DNA of 64,000 bases from Streptomyces sp. 35G-GA-8. Its GTDB lineage: Bacteria; Actinomycetota; Actinomycetes; Streptomycetales; Streptomycetaceae. The stretch lies in NCBI RefSeq assembly GCF_023534745.1, contig NZ_JAMHJQ010000001.1, forward strand, positions 299,232 through 363,231. The letters are read 5' to 3'. A program made the translations under genes and the position numbers. Positions 34,492 to 43,227 of the stretch are shown here, piece by piece. Each line of letters begins with the position of its first letter. The first letter of the stretch is position 1. The notes under the pieces were generated by a model that was not told where the DNA came from, did not search any database, and worked only from the letters and a program-made list of their open reading frames with translations.

Positions 34492-35615
34492 GTGGGACTC
34501 ACTTTCCGTGCGAACGAGCGGGCCAGCGGTACGAGTCCCATGACGCCGAGCGCGACCCCGGCGGACCCGCCGCGCGCGGCCAGCGCGGCCTGGAGCGGGA
34601 TCATCGCCCGGATGCCGCCGCCGACGGCGCGCTGGGTGAGCGGTGGCGACGGGTTGAGCGCGGCGTGCAGCAGGGGCCGCCCGGCGGTCCCCGCGTAGAC
34701 GAGGGCGAGCGCCCCGGCGAGCGCGGGGCCGGCCTGGGGGCCGGCGGGGGCGGATCCTGTCCGCGGCCCCGCGCTCGTGGCCCGACGCAGGGCGTCCCGG
34801 ACACCACCGCGCGACGCGCCTCCGGCCGCGGCGCCCAGCACGCCGGTGGCCACGAGCGCGGCGAGCGGCGCGGCCGTCGAACCGCCCTGCGCCTCGCGGC
34901 GCGAGACGGTGGTGACGGCGACGGTGTGCGCGCCGACGAGAGCGGCCGAGGGCAGTGCGGTACGGAGACCGGCCCAGCGGCCGGCGGCACGCACGGCACC
35001 GGCACCAGCTCCGGCGCCCACGCCCACGCCCACGCCCACGCCCACGATCGGCGCACGGCCATCCGTACGGGACGACGTGTGCGCGGGAGCGCCGGGCGTC
35101 GGGGACGACGAGGCGTGCACGGGCACCCGGGCCCGCGCTGCCGCCCGCTCACCCCCGCGTACCGTCGCCGTCGCGCCCAGCAGCACATCCAGCGCCCTGG
35201 CCGCGCCCATCGCCGCCGGGCCCGCCGCCGTGTGCTTCAGGCGCAGATCGTACGACCAGACCGTGGCCGCCAGGGCCGTGCCCACCGCCAGGGCCGGACG
35301 GCCCGCGCGGGCGGCGAGGGCGAGGCCCGCGGCCGTCAGAACACCGGCCGCCGCGAGGGCCGCCGGTGGGGAGATCCGGCCCGACGGGATGGGGCGGTGC
35401 GGGCGGTCGATCGCGTCTTCCTCGCGGTCCGCCCAGTCGTTGAGCGCCATCCCCGCCTCGTACAGGCAGAGCGAGGCGCCCGCGGCGAGCGCGGTGGAGC
35501 GGTTGGGGCGTACGCCGAGGGCCGCGGCCCCGGCCAGCGCGTCGCCCGGGACCGTGAACAGGGCCGAGACACGGAGCAGTTCGGCCCAGGCCCGCATACG
35601 TCCGCGCAGGCTCAC
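34488..35615 (-). CDS. UbiA-type prenyltransferase, SCO3242-like (EboC)
   Basis: 375-residue integral membrane prenyltransferase with about 8-9 helices. The first prenyl-diphosphate Asp motif is ALNDWADREEDAIDRPHRP and the second region is WSYDLRLKHT. GTG 35615 overlaps the synthase stop (GTGA). Compared with ordinary UbiA proteins (~290-300 residues) it is long, because an Ala/Gly/Val-rich loop of about 60 residues with a GVGVGVGVGAGAGAGA run is inserted after the second motif, encoded partly by a hexanucleotide repeat. It should attach an isoprenoid chain to a small acceptor at the membrane. In this operon the acceptor may be a cyclitol derivative. Confidence 0.87.
   Translation of the reverse strand: MSLRGRMRAWAELLRVSALFTVPGDALAGAAALGVRPNRSTALAAGASLCLYEAGMALNDWADREEDAIDRPHRPIPSGRISPPAALAAAGVLTAAGLALAARAGRPALAVGTALAATVWSYDLRLKHTAAGPAAMGAARALDVLLGATATVRGGERAAARARVPVHASSSPTPGAPAHTSSRTDGRAPIVGVGVGVGVGAGAGAGAVRAAGRWAGLRTALPSAALVGAHTVAVTTVSRREAQGGSTAAPLAALVATGVLGAAAGGASRGGVRDALRRATSAGPRTGSAPAGPQAGPALAGALALVYAGTAGRPLLHAALNPSPPLTQRAVGGGIRAMIPLQAALAARGGSAGVALGVMGLVPLARSFARKVSPT
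35017..35046. repeat. Five tandem CCCACG hexanucleotides within the prenyltransferase gene
   Basis: Five perfect copies of CCCACG encode Val-Gly pairs on the minus strand. Copy-number change in steps of six would keep the reading frame and alter only loop length. Confidence 0.9.
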
Positions 35616-36763
35616 CTGGTCTCCTTCAGCCGGTCGGCGAAGGCGAGCAGCTCGTCGAACTGTTCGGCGAGCGCGGCGGGACCGCCGTCCGGGTCCTTGA
35701 AGTAGAAGCCGAGTCCGGGCAGCGGCCCGCTCAGCCCGGCCTCGTGCGCGCGGGCCACCAGCCGGGCCAGGTCGAGTACGAGCGGCGCGGCGAGCGCCGA
35801 GTCGCAGCCCTGCCAGATGGTCTGGAGGATCATCCGCGAGCCGAGGAAGCCGTCGAACGCGATGTGGTCCCAGGCGGTCTTCCAGTCGCCGAGCGCCGGG
35901 ACGTCGTCGATATGGACCTCGCCCTCGGGGGCCGTGCCGAGAGTGTCGGCCAGTACGCGTTCCTTGCCCGCGTTCTTGGCCGCCGCGGCTGCCGGGTCGG
36001 CCAGCGCCGCTCCGTCCCCGCCGCCCAGCAGGTTCGTACCCGACCAGGCCCGTACGGTCAGGGCGCGCTGGACGAACATGGGGGCGAGCACGGAACGGAG
36101 CAGCGTCTGGCCTGTCTTGCCGTCGCGGCCGGCGTGGGGAAGTCCGCCGGCCTCGGCGGCCGCCGTGAGGGCTTCGGTGCGCAGCCCGGTGGAGGGCGTG
36201 AAGTTGACATACGAGCAGCCGGCCCGGATCGCGGCCGCCGCGTAGAGTGAGCTGGCGGGGAGCCGTGGATCGTCCGGGGCGGGCTGGGGTTCGGTGGAGG
36301 AGACATTGATGACGACGGTGCGGGCGACGCCGGTGCGGCGCGCGAACTCCCGGAGGTCGTCGGCGAAGGAGTCGATGATCTCCTCGTCGCCCCTGGTGTC
36401 GCCCGGCTGGGGGCCGCCGGCCCGTATCTCCCGGTCGGCGGCGGCGAGTTCGGTGTGGATCGCGGTGGGCAGACCGTGCGGCAGAACGCCCGCCGCGGTC
36501 AGCGCCTCCGCGCGTTTGGGCAGCGGGCAGCTCGCCGTGTCGTGTCCGCCGAAGACGAGCGAGGAGAGCGCGGGGAGGCCCGTGCCCGCGAAGGGCGCGG
36601 TCTCGGTGACCATGCCCGTCGCGGGGTGGAGCCCGGCGGTGACCGCCGCGCATCCCGCGACGGCCGTCGTGGCGACGGAGCCGCGTGCTCCGACGAACCA
36701 GACTCCGGTGCGTACTGCGGTCGATTCGGTGCTGGTCGTCTTCGCGGGACTGGTCGTCGTCAC
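35612..36763 (-). CDS. Inositol-3-phosphate synthase family protein
   Basis: 383-residue NAD-dependent cyclase family protein. The Rossmann start VWFVGARGSVATTAVAG binds NAD. GRDGKTGQTLLRSVLAPMF, SGTNLLGGGDG and DWKTAWDHIAFDGFLG are the synthase signatures that bind glucose 6-phosphate and catalyse cyclisation. GTG 36763 follows AGGGAGGC. It is first gene of the ebo-like operon. Family members convert glucose 6-phosphate to 1L-myo-inositol 1-phosphate. In other ebo clusters this position is filled by a dehydroquinate-synthase-like EboD, which is also an NAD-dependent sugar phosphate cyclase; this looks like a functional replacement. Confidence 0.88.
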   Translation of the reverse strand: MTTTSPAKTTSTESTAVRTGVWFVGARGSVATTAVAGCAAVTAGLHPATGMVTETAPFAGTGLPALSSLVFGGHDTASCPLPKRAEALTAAGVLPHGLPTAIHTELAAADREIRAGGPQPGDTRGDEEIIDSFADDLREFARRTGVARTVVINVSSTEPQPAPDDPRLPASSLYAAAAIRAGCSYVNFTPSTGLRTEALTAAAEAGGLPHAGRDGKTGQTLLRSVLAPMFVQRALTVRAWSGTNLLGGGDGAALADPAAAAAKNAGKERVLADTLGTAPEGEVHIDDVPALGDWKTAWDHIAFDGFLGSRMILQTIWQGCDSALAAPLVLDLARLVARAHEAGLSGPLPGLGFYFKDPDGGPAALAEQFDELLAFADRLKETR

Positions 36764-36886
36764 GGGGCTGCCTCCCTGCCGGTGGTGTGCTGGTTGGTGG
36801 ACGGCGGGCGGGGGGTACGGCGCCTCCCCGCCCGCCGCCGGCTGACGGGCCGCCCCGTCCCAGAGGCCTCTGGCTGCTAGAGGTCT

Positions 36887-39800
36887 CTAGGCGGCGGGCA
36901 GCTCCTTGAGCTGGATGTCACGGAAGGACACCTGGTCATCGGCGCCGTGGTTCTGCAGGCCGATGTAGCCGTCCTTGAGACTGCGCTCCGGGTCGGTGTT
37001 GGTGAAGTCGTTGATCTTCACGCCGTTGAGGAAGATCTGCAGACGCTCACCCTGGACCTTGATCTCGTAGTTGTTCCACTGGCCCGGGGGCCGCAGAACC
37101 TGGTCCCTGGCCTTGATGTTGGCCGACTTGAAGCCGTAGACGGAGCCGGTGGTGCGGTCGGCGGAGTCGGTGGCGTCGATCTGGATCTCGTACCCCTTGT
37201 TGACCGCGGACCACGGGTCGTCGGAGGCCGGGAAGCCCACGAAGACACCGGAGTTGTCGTCCCCGTCCATCTTCCAGTCCAGCTTCAGGGAGTAGGACTT
37301 CAGCTCCTTGGCCTGGTACCACAGCAGACCCATGCCGCCCTCCGTGCGCAGTTCACCGTCCACGACGTTGAACTTGCCCGGTCCGGCCTGCTTCCAGCCC
37401 TCCAGGGTCTTGCCGTTGAAGAGATCCCGGTAGCCCGTCTTGGGCTTGCAGTCCGCCTTCACCTGGCCGGCCGCGTACCGCAGTCCGCCGAGCAGGTGCT
37501 GGCGGAAGGCGTCGTCCGCGTACGACTCCTTGGTGTGGCCGCCGCCGGTGTAGAAGGCACGGCCGCCCTCGTACGTCTGGCACCAGGCGATCGGGTGGTC
37601 GCCCTTCATGTTGCCGCCCTGGTAGGTGGTCTCGTCCAGGGTGGCGAGGACGCGGGCCTGATCCCGGGGGTTGGTGCGGTAGTTGTACCACTCGTCGGTG
37701 CGCTGCCACTCGTCGCCCAGGTGGGCGGTCGACGGGTGGTCATGGTCCTCGACGCGTACGGTGGCCGGCTGGATCTGCGGGTGGGAGTCGAAGTAGGCCC
37801 CCACCAGACCGCCGTAGAAGGACCAGTCGTACTCGGTGTCCGCCGCGGCGTGCACGCCCATGTAGCCGCCGCCGGTGGCGACATAGTTCTCGAACGCCTT
37901 CTGCTGGTCGGCGTTGAGGACATCACCGGTGGTGGAGAGGAAGACCACCGCGTCGTACCTGGCCAGGTTGTTGGTGGTGAACTGGCCGGCCGCCTCGGTG
38001 GCGTCGACGGTGATCCCGGTGGTCTTGCCGAGCTCCTTGAGCGCGGCGATGCCCGCGGGGATCGAGTCGTGGCGGAAGCCGCCGGTCTTGGAGAAGACCA
38101 GGACCCGCTTCTCGGTCTTGCCCGGTACGGCCGTGGAGAGCTCGAAGTCGTCCAGGTCGAACAGCGCGCCGGCGCCGCCCTTGAAGACCAGGAACAGCTC
38201 GGTGGTCTGCTTGGGTACGGAACGCAGCGGTACGTCGATGTCCTGGAAGGTCTCCCAGCCGCCGGTGACCGGGATCGGCGCGGAGCCGAGCAGGTTGCCG
38301 GTGGCCGAGCCGGTGCGCACCTCGAGGAATCCGCCGGCGCCGCCGGAGGAGATCCGGGCGGTGAGCGTCTTGGACCCGGTCAGGTTGTACGGCTTGAAGG
38401 AGATCCAGTCACCGTTGTCGATGTCTCCGACGGTCTTGCCGCCGTTGGCCGGTGCCTTGTCGTAGATCTTGATACCGGAGGAGGCGTTGAAGTGCTCGGC
38501 CTGCCGGTGGCGCGGCTGGAGCTGCGCCTGGTCGTGCGTGGTGAGCGCGGCCTGGCCGCCGCCTCCGCCGTCGGTGTACTCGGCGTCGATCACACCGAAG
38601 ATATTGGCGTTGGGGTCGTGCTCGGTGTCGGCGGGCGCGGTGATGGTGCCCTCACAGCCGTTGGCCGAGGTGATCGGGTGGCCGTGGCTGTCATGGCCGA
38701 GGATGTAACGGACGATGACCTTGGAGCAGTCGATCGGCCCGTCCTCCGGGTCGGTGACCTTCACCTTGAAGGGGACGGTGTCCCCGAAGTTGAAGAGGTG
38801 CCCGTCATTGGGGAGTTCGAGCGTCACCTTCGGCGCGGTGTTGCCGACGACGATCCGGACGGACGCGCTCGCGGTGCGCTCGGTCGGGTCGGTGACGGTG
38901 AGCCGCGCGGTGTAGGTGCCGTTCTTCTTGTACGTGTACGAGGGGTTGGCCTCGGTCGAGGTGCCGCCGTCGCCGAAGTCCCACGCGTAGGTGAGGGCGT
39001 CGCCGTCGGGGTCCTGGGTGCCCGCGGAGGAGAAGGTGACCTTCAGCGGGGACTTGCCCGACGTCTTGGTGGCGGCAGCCTCGGCGATCGGCGACTTGCC
39101 GCCCGTCGAGTTCTCGATGCGGTAGAGCGCGGAGTGCTCGTCGCCGCCGAACCAGGACAGGCCGTAGTCGAGTACGTAGAGCGCGCCGTCGGGGCCGAAC
39201 TCCATGTCCATGGGCTGGGTGCCGGACCACGGGAACGGGTTGATGCTGTTGACGGTGCCGTCCTCGCCCTGCTCGATCCGCTTGATCCACTGGCGGCCGA
39301 ACTCACCGGCGAAGAAGTCCCCGTCGTACTCCTCGGGGAACTTGACCGGGGAGTCGAGGTCGGCGTCGTAGCGGTAGACCGGTCCGGCCATCGGGGACTC
39401 GGAGCCGGTGCCGAACTCGGGCACGCTGCCCCCGTCGTACGGGATCCAGGCGGGCTGGGCCGGCGGCAGGTCGGTGAGGCCCGTGTTGTGCGGCGACGTG
39501 TTCTTGGGCGCCGCGCAGTCGAAGGCCGCGCCGGATGCCTTGGTGGCGAAGTCGTAGTCGATGAACGGGTCGTTGTCACCCGTGCAGTACGGCCATCCGA
39601 AGTTGCCCGCCTCGGTCACCCGGGCGAATTCGACCGTGCCGGACGGACCGCGGGTCGGGGACGCGGCGCCGGCGTCGGGTCCGTAGTCACCGACGTAGAC
39701 GATGCCCGTCTTCTTGTCGACGGAGATACGGAAGGGGTTGCGGAAGCCCATGGCGTAGATCTCGGGCCGGGTCTTCTCGGTGCCCGGGGCGAAGAGGTTG

Positions 39801-40567
39801 CCCTCGGGGATGGTGTACGAGCCGTCCTCGGCGACCTTGATGCGCAGCACCTTGCCGCGCAGGTCATTGGTGTTGCCGGAGGAGCGCTGGGCGTCGAACG
39901 CCGGGTTGCGGTCGGGCCGCTCGTCGATCGGCGTGTAGCCGTCGGAGGCGAACGGGTTGGTGTCGTCGCCGGTGGACAGATACAGATTGCCGTCCGCGTC
40001 GAAGGCTATGTCGCCGCCCACGTGGCAGCAGGTGCCGCGCGAGGTGGTGACATCGAGGACCTTCTTCTCGCTCGCCTTGTTGAGCGTGCCGTCCTCGTTC
40101 AGGGTGAACCGGGAGAGGCGGTTGTATCCGTCGAACGGGGCGAAGTCCGCCGCCGTGCCGTTCTCGGGGGCGTCGCCCGCCGGGGTGTCCAGCTTGGGCG
40201 CGTAGAAGAGGTAGATGGCCCGGTTCTCGGCGAAGTCGGGGTCGACCCCGACGCCCTGGAGACCCTCCTCGTCATGGCTGTAGACATCCAGCGTGCCGGA
40301 GACCATGGTGTCGCCGCCGGCGTCGGTGATGCGCAGCGTGCCGTCACGCGAGGTGTGCAGCACCCGCCGGTCGGGCAGGACCGCGAGCGACATGGGCTCG
40401 CCGACCGCGTCGGCGCCCTTCGCGAGCGTCACCTGCTGGAAGCTCTCTTCCGCGTGCGGCTCATCGGGGTGCGCGGCGGCGGGTACGGCGCTGAGGCTCG
40501 ACCCTGCGAGCAGGGCGCCCGTCAGGAGGGCGAGGAAGGTTCTGGCTCTGGGGCGTTTTCTGTGCAC
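36887..40567 (-). CDS. Exported five-domain enzyme: PQQ-type sugar dehydrogenase, PKD, CBM6, ThuA, DUF1080
   Basis: 1226-residue secreted protein. A Sec signal peptide ends near SAVPAAAH (~1-33). Residues ~40-470 are a soluble-glucose-dehydrogenase-like beta-propeller (DGNLYLSTGDDTNPF, GFRNPFRISVDKKTG, WPYCTGDNDPF). A PKD domain (~490-570, DGDALTYAWDFGDGG), a carbohydrate-binding module 6-like region (~650-800), a ThuA domain (~805-1030, VLVFSKTGGFRHDSI, GVHAAADTEYDW) and a C-terminal DUF1080/3-keto-disaccharide hydrolase domain (~1045-1226) follow. GTG 40567 follows TGGAGG. The combination joins sugar oxidation with keto-sugar processing on one exported chain. It is on the same strand as the ebo operon and the sugar uptake genes. 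Confidence 0.9.
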   Translation of the reverse strand: MHRKRPRARTFLALLTGALLAGSSLSAVPAAAHPDEPHAEESFQQVTLAKGADAVGEPMSLAVLPDRRVLHTSRDGTLRITDAGGDTMVSGTLDVYSHDEEGLQGVGVDPDFAENRAIYLFYAPKLDTPAGDAPENGTAADFAPFDGYNRLSRFTLNEDGTLNKASEKKVLDVTTSRGTCCHVGGDIAFDADGNLYLSTGDDTNPFASDGYTPIDERPDRNPAFDAQRSSGNTNDLRGKVLRIKVAEDGSYTIPEGNLFAPGTEKTRPEIYAMGFRNPFRISVDKKTGIVYVGDYGPDAGAASPTRGPSGTVEFARVTEAGNFGWPYCTGDNDPFIDYDFATKASGAAFDCAAPKNTSPHNTGLTDLPPAQPAWIPYDGGSVPEFGTGSESPMAGPVYRYDADLDSPVKFPEEYDGDFFAGEFGRQWIKRIEQGEDGTVNSINPFPWSGTQPMDMEFGPDGALYVLDYGLSWFGGDEHSALYRIENSTGGKSPIAEAAATKTSGKSPLKVTFSSAGTQDPDGDALTYAWDFGDGGTSTEANPSYTYKKNGTYTARLTVTDPTERTASASVRIVVGNTAPKVTLELPNDGHLFNFGDTVPFKVKVTDPEDGPIDCSKVIVRYILGHDSHGHPITSANGCEGTITAPADTEHDPNANIFGVIDAEYTDGGGGGQAALTTHDQAQLQPRHRQAEHFNASSGIKIYDKAPANGGKTVGDIDNGDWISFKPYNLTGSKTLTARISSGGAGGFLEVRTGSATGNLLGSAPIPVTGGWETFQDIDVPLRSVPKQTTELFLVFKGGAGALFDLDDFELSTAVPGKTEKRVLVFSKTGGFRHDSIPAGIAALKELGKTTGITVDATEAAGQFTTNNLARYDAVVFLSTTGDVLNADQQKAFENYVATGGGYMGVHAAADTEYDWSFYGGLVGAYFDSHPQIQPATVRVEDHDHPSTAHLGDEWQRTDEWYNYRTNPRDQARVLATLDETTYQGGNMKGDHPIAWCQTYEGGRAFYTGGGHTKESYADDAFRQHLLGGLRYAAGQVKADCKPKTGYRDLFNGKTLEGWKQAGPGKFNVVDGELRTEGGMGLLWYQAKELKSYSLKLDWKMDGDDNSGVFVGFPASDDPWSAVNKGYEIQIDATDSADRTTGSVYGFKSANIKARDQVLRPPGQWNNYEIKVQGERLQIFLNGVKINDFTNTDPERSLKDGYIGLQNHGADDQVSFRDIQLKELPAA

Positions 40568-40723
40568 GAAAGTCCTCCACAATGGGCTGTTCGTACGTGC
40601 GGGTTGCCAAGGGAGCGCGGAGGAGCGCTCTCGCCCCCCGGGGGCGGTGCTCGTCCTGCACCGGATCCCTGGGGGGAGGTGGCTGTGTCACCGACGTGCG
40701 CCGTCACATCGGAGACCACCTGT

Positions 40724-40762
40724 GTCCTGTACTTATGTCGTGTACCTATGTCCTGTACATCT
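40724..40762. repeat. Three tandem 13-bp iterons upstream of the exported five-domain enzyme
   Basis: GTCCTGTACTTAT, GTCGTGTACCTAT and GTCCTGTACATCT are adjacent 13-base units, 157-195 bases before the GTG at 40567. Iterons in phase with roughly 1.25 helical turns suggest a regulator or sigma-factor binding array. Most of the 40568-40934 gap is otherwise empty apart from a terminator. Confidence 0.6.
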
Positions 40763-40901
40763 CAGTGGACCGTAGCTGTGTTCGTCCGGTACCGAAAGAC
40801 CTTGCGCAGAGGAGAAGTTGCCTTTTTCCTCCCTCAGGACAAAGCCCTTTCCGGGCAGGCCGGACCGCCCGGCGGCGAGGTCCGCCACCGGGCTGCCCAG
40901 C

Positions 40902-40931
40902 CCTCTCCCCGGAGCCCGATCCGGGGAGAGG
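40902..40931 (-). terminator. Terminator of the sugar uptake/isomerase operon
   Basis: CCTCTCCCCGGA pairs perfectly with TCCGGGGAGAGG around GCCCGA, four bases beyond the isomerase stop at 40935. Confidence 0.75.
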
Positions 40932-40934
40932 CAG

Positions 40935-41939
40935 CTACTCCCCGCCCCCGAAGGCCGCGTCGAAGGACGCGGTCGGCGGGTCGAAGTCGAAGCGCTTGAG
41001 GTCCGCCAGGGCCTCGGGGGCACCGGCCAGCCGGTCCATGCCCGCGTCCTCCCACTCGACCGAGATGGGGCCCTCGTACTTGATCGACCGCAGCATCCGG
41101 AAGACGTCCTCCCACGGGACATCTCCGTGGCCCGCCGAGACGAAGTCCCAGCCGCGCCGCGGATCGCCCCAGGGCAGATGCGAACCGAGCCGGCCGTTAC
41201 GGCCGTCGAGGCGCTTACGGGCCTCCTTGCAGTCGACGTGGTAGATCCGGTCCCGGAAGTCGTAGAGGAAGTTGACCGGGTCCAGGTCCTGCCAGACGAA
41301 GTGGCTCGGGTCGAAGTTCAGCCCGAACGCGGCCCGGTGGCCGACCGCTTCCAGCGCTTGGTGCGTGGTCCAGTAGTCGTACGCGATCTCGCCGGGGTGC
41401 ACCTCATGGGCGTAGCGCACACCCTCGGCGTCGAAGACGTCGAGGATCGGGTTCCAGCGCTCCGCGAAGTCCTCGTACCCCCGCTCGATCATGCCGGGCG
41501 GCACCGGCGGGAACATCGCCAGCAGATGCCAGATGGACGAGCCGGTGAAGCCGATGACCGTATTGACCCCGAAGGCCGCGGCGGCCCTCGCGGTGTCCTT
41601 GATCTCGGCGGCGGCGCGCTGCCTGACGCCCTCGGGATCGCCGTCCCCGAAGATCCGGGACGGCAGGATGCCCTGGTGGCGTTCGTCGATGATGCTGTCG
41701 CAGACCGCCTGGCTCACCAAGTGGTTGGAGATGGCCCAGCACTTGAGCCCGTACTTGTCGAGCAGCTGGTGGCGGCCGTCCAGATAGCCCGGATCCGCGA
41801 GTGCTTTGTCGACTTCGAAGTGATCTCCCCAGCAGGCGAGTTCCAGCCCGTCGTAACCGAAGTCACGGGCGAGCCGGCACACCTCCTCCAGGGGCAGATC
41901 GGCCCACTGGCCGGTGAACAGCGTGAACGGACGTGGCAT
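40935..41939 (-). CDS. Sugar phosphate isomerase/epimerase, cytosolic TIM barrel
   Basis: 334-residue xylose-isomerase-like protein. [37 protein letters not shown] starts the barrel. Metal ligands are in [30 protein letters not shown] and [13 protein letters not shown] 41939 follows GAGGAGGAGG. It lies 26 bases after the Gfo/Idh stop. Close relatives are encoded with ThuA/ThuB-type and Gfo/Idh genes in sugar loci, where they epimerise or cleave keto-sugars. It probably acts on the product of the Gfo/Idh dehydrogenase after import. Confidence 0.9.
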   Translation of the reverse strand: MPRPFTLFTGQWADLPLEEVCRLARDFGYDGLELACWGDHFEVDKALADPGYLDGRHQLLDKYGLKCWAISNHLVSQAVCDSIIDERHQGILPSRIFGDGDPEGVRQRAAAEIKDTARAAAAFGVNTVIGFTGSSIWHLLAMFPPVPPGMIERGYEDFAERWNPILDVFDAEGVRYAHEVHPGEIAYDYWTTHQALEAVGHRAAFGLNFDPSHFVWQDLDPVNFLYDFRDRIYHVDCKEARKRLDGRNGRLGSHLPWGDPRRGWDFVSAGHGDVPWEDVFRMLRSIKYEGPISVEWEDAGMDRLAGAPEALADLKRFDFDPPTASFDAAFGGGE

Positions 41940-41965
41940 TCGGACCTCCTCCTCGATGTGATGAC

Positions 41966-43177
41966 CTAAGGCTGCGGCACAGGCGTGTACACGGCGTTCT
42001 TCGCCGCGCTGTCCTCCACCGCGGCGAGCACCCGCTGCACCTGGAGTCCGTCCGCGAAGGACGGCACCGGATCGGTCCCGGCGGCGACCGCCTCGACCAG
42101 ATCGCGGGCCTGGTGGACGAAGGTGTGCTCGTAGCCGAGCGCGTGGCCGGGCGGCCACCACGCCTCCAGATAGGGATGTTCCGGCTCCGTGACCAGGATC
42201 CGGCGGAAGCCGGAGGAGGCGGCGGGCTCGGTGTGGTCGTGGAACGACAGCTCGTTGAGGCGCTCCAGATCGAAGGCGAGCGAGCCGTGCTCACCGTTGA
42301 TCTCCAGTTGGAGCGCGTTCTTGCGTCCCGAGGCCATTCGGGTGGCCTCGAAGGAGGCCAGCGCGCCCGAGGCGAGCCGGCCGGTGAACAGCGCCGCGTC
42401 GTCCACGGTCACCGGGCCCGTCTCGCTGCCCGCGGTCCCCGAGAGACCGGCGGTCGCCCCGCTGAGTACGGGCCGCTCCTTGACGAAGGTCTCCGCGAGC
42501 GCCGAGACCCCGACCAGCCGCTCGCCCGTCAGGAACTGCGCCAGGTCGACGATGTGCGCCCCCAGGTCGCCGAGCGCCCCGGACCCCGCGCGCTCGCGCA
42601 TGAGCCGCCAGGTGAGCGGGGCGGCAGGATCGGCCAGCCAGTCCTGGAGATAGGTGACCCGGACATGGCGCAGGGTACCGAGCCTGCCCTCCGCGATGAG
42701 CTGCCTGGCGTACGAGATGGCGGGCACCCGGCGGTAGTTGAAGCCGACCATGGCCAGCTGACCGCGCGACCTGGCGTCGGCCGCGGCCCTGACCATGGCC
42801 TCGGCCTCGGCCACCGAGTTGGCGAGGGGCTTCTCGCACAGGACGTGCTTGCCCGCCTCCAGTGCGGCGATGGCGATCTCCGCGTGGCTGTCCCCAGGGG
42901 TGCAGATATCCACCACCTGCACGTCGTCGCGCGCGATGAGCCGCCGCCAGTCGGTCTCGGCCGCGGCCCAGCCGTGTCTGTCCGCCGCGGCGCGGACCGC
43001 GTCCGCGTCACGGCCGCAGATGGCGGCGAGCACGGGGCGCATCGGCAGATCGAAGACGTGTCCCGCCGTGCGCCACCCCTGTGAGTGTGCGGCGCCCATG
43101 AACGCGTATCCGACCATGCCGATGCCGAGTGTCGGTGGTGCACCGGCTTCTTTCTCCGACGCTTCCCTGGGGGTCAT
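41966..43177 (-). CDS. Gfo/Idh/MocA-family oxidoreductase
   Basis: 403-residue NAD(P)-dependent sugar or cyclitol dehydrogenase. The Rossmann fold starts [17 protein letters not shown]. The EKPLA motif (in [11 protein letters not shown]) carries the catalytic Lys, and the substrate-side region includes [16 protein letters not shown] with Asp/His. ATG 43177 follows GAGGAG. It lies downstream of the ABC transporter genes and upstream of the isomerase. Members oxidise glucosides at C3, inositol and related polyols. With ThuA and DUF1080 domains encoded next door, C3 oxidation of a glycoside is the best-supported role, but inositol oxidation is also possible. Confidence 0.9.
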   Translation of the reverse strand: MTPREASEKEAGAPPTLGIGMVGYAFMGAAHSQGWRTAGHVFDLPMRPVLAAICGRDADAVRAAADRHGWAAAETDWRRLIARDDVQVVDICTPGDSHAEIAIAALEAGKHVLCEKPLANSVAEAEAMVRAAADARSRGQLAMVGFNYRRVPAISYARQLIAEGRLGTLRHVRVTYLQDWLADPAAPLTWRLMRERAGSGALGDLGAHIVDLAQFLTGERLVGVSALAETFVKERPVLSGATAGLSGTAGSETGPVTVDDAALFTGRLASGALASFEATRMASGRKNALQLEINGEHGSLAFDLERLNELSFHDHTEPAASSGFRRILVTEPEHPYLEAWWPPGHALGYEHTFVHQARDLVEAVAAGTDPVPSFADGLQVQRVLAAVEDSAAKNAVYTPVPQP

Positions 43178-43227
43178 ACGGAGTACTCCTCGTCTCTCGC
43201 TGGTGGGGGCGGCCATGACTGGACCGG

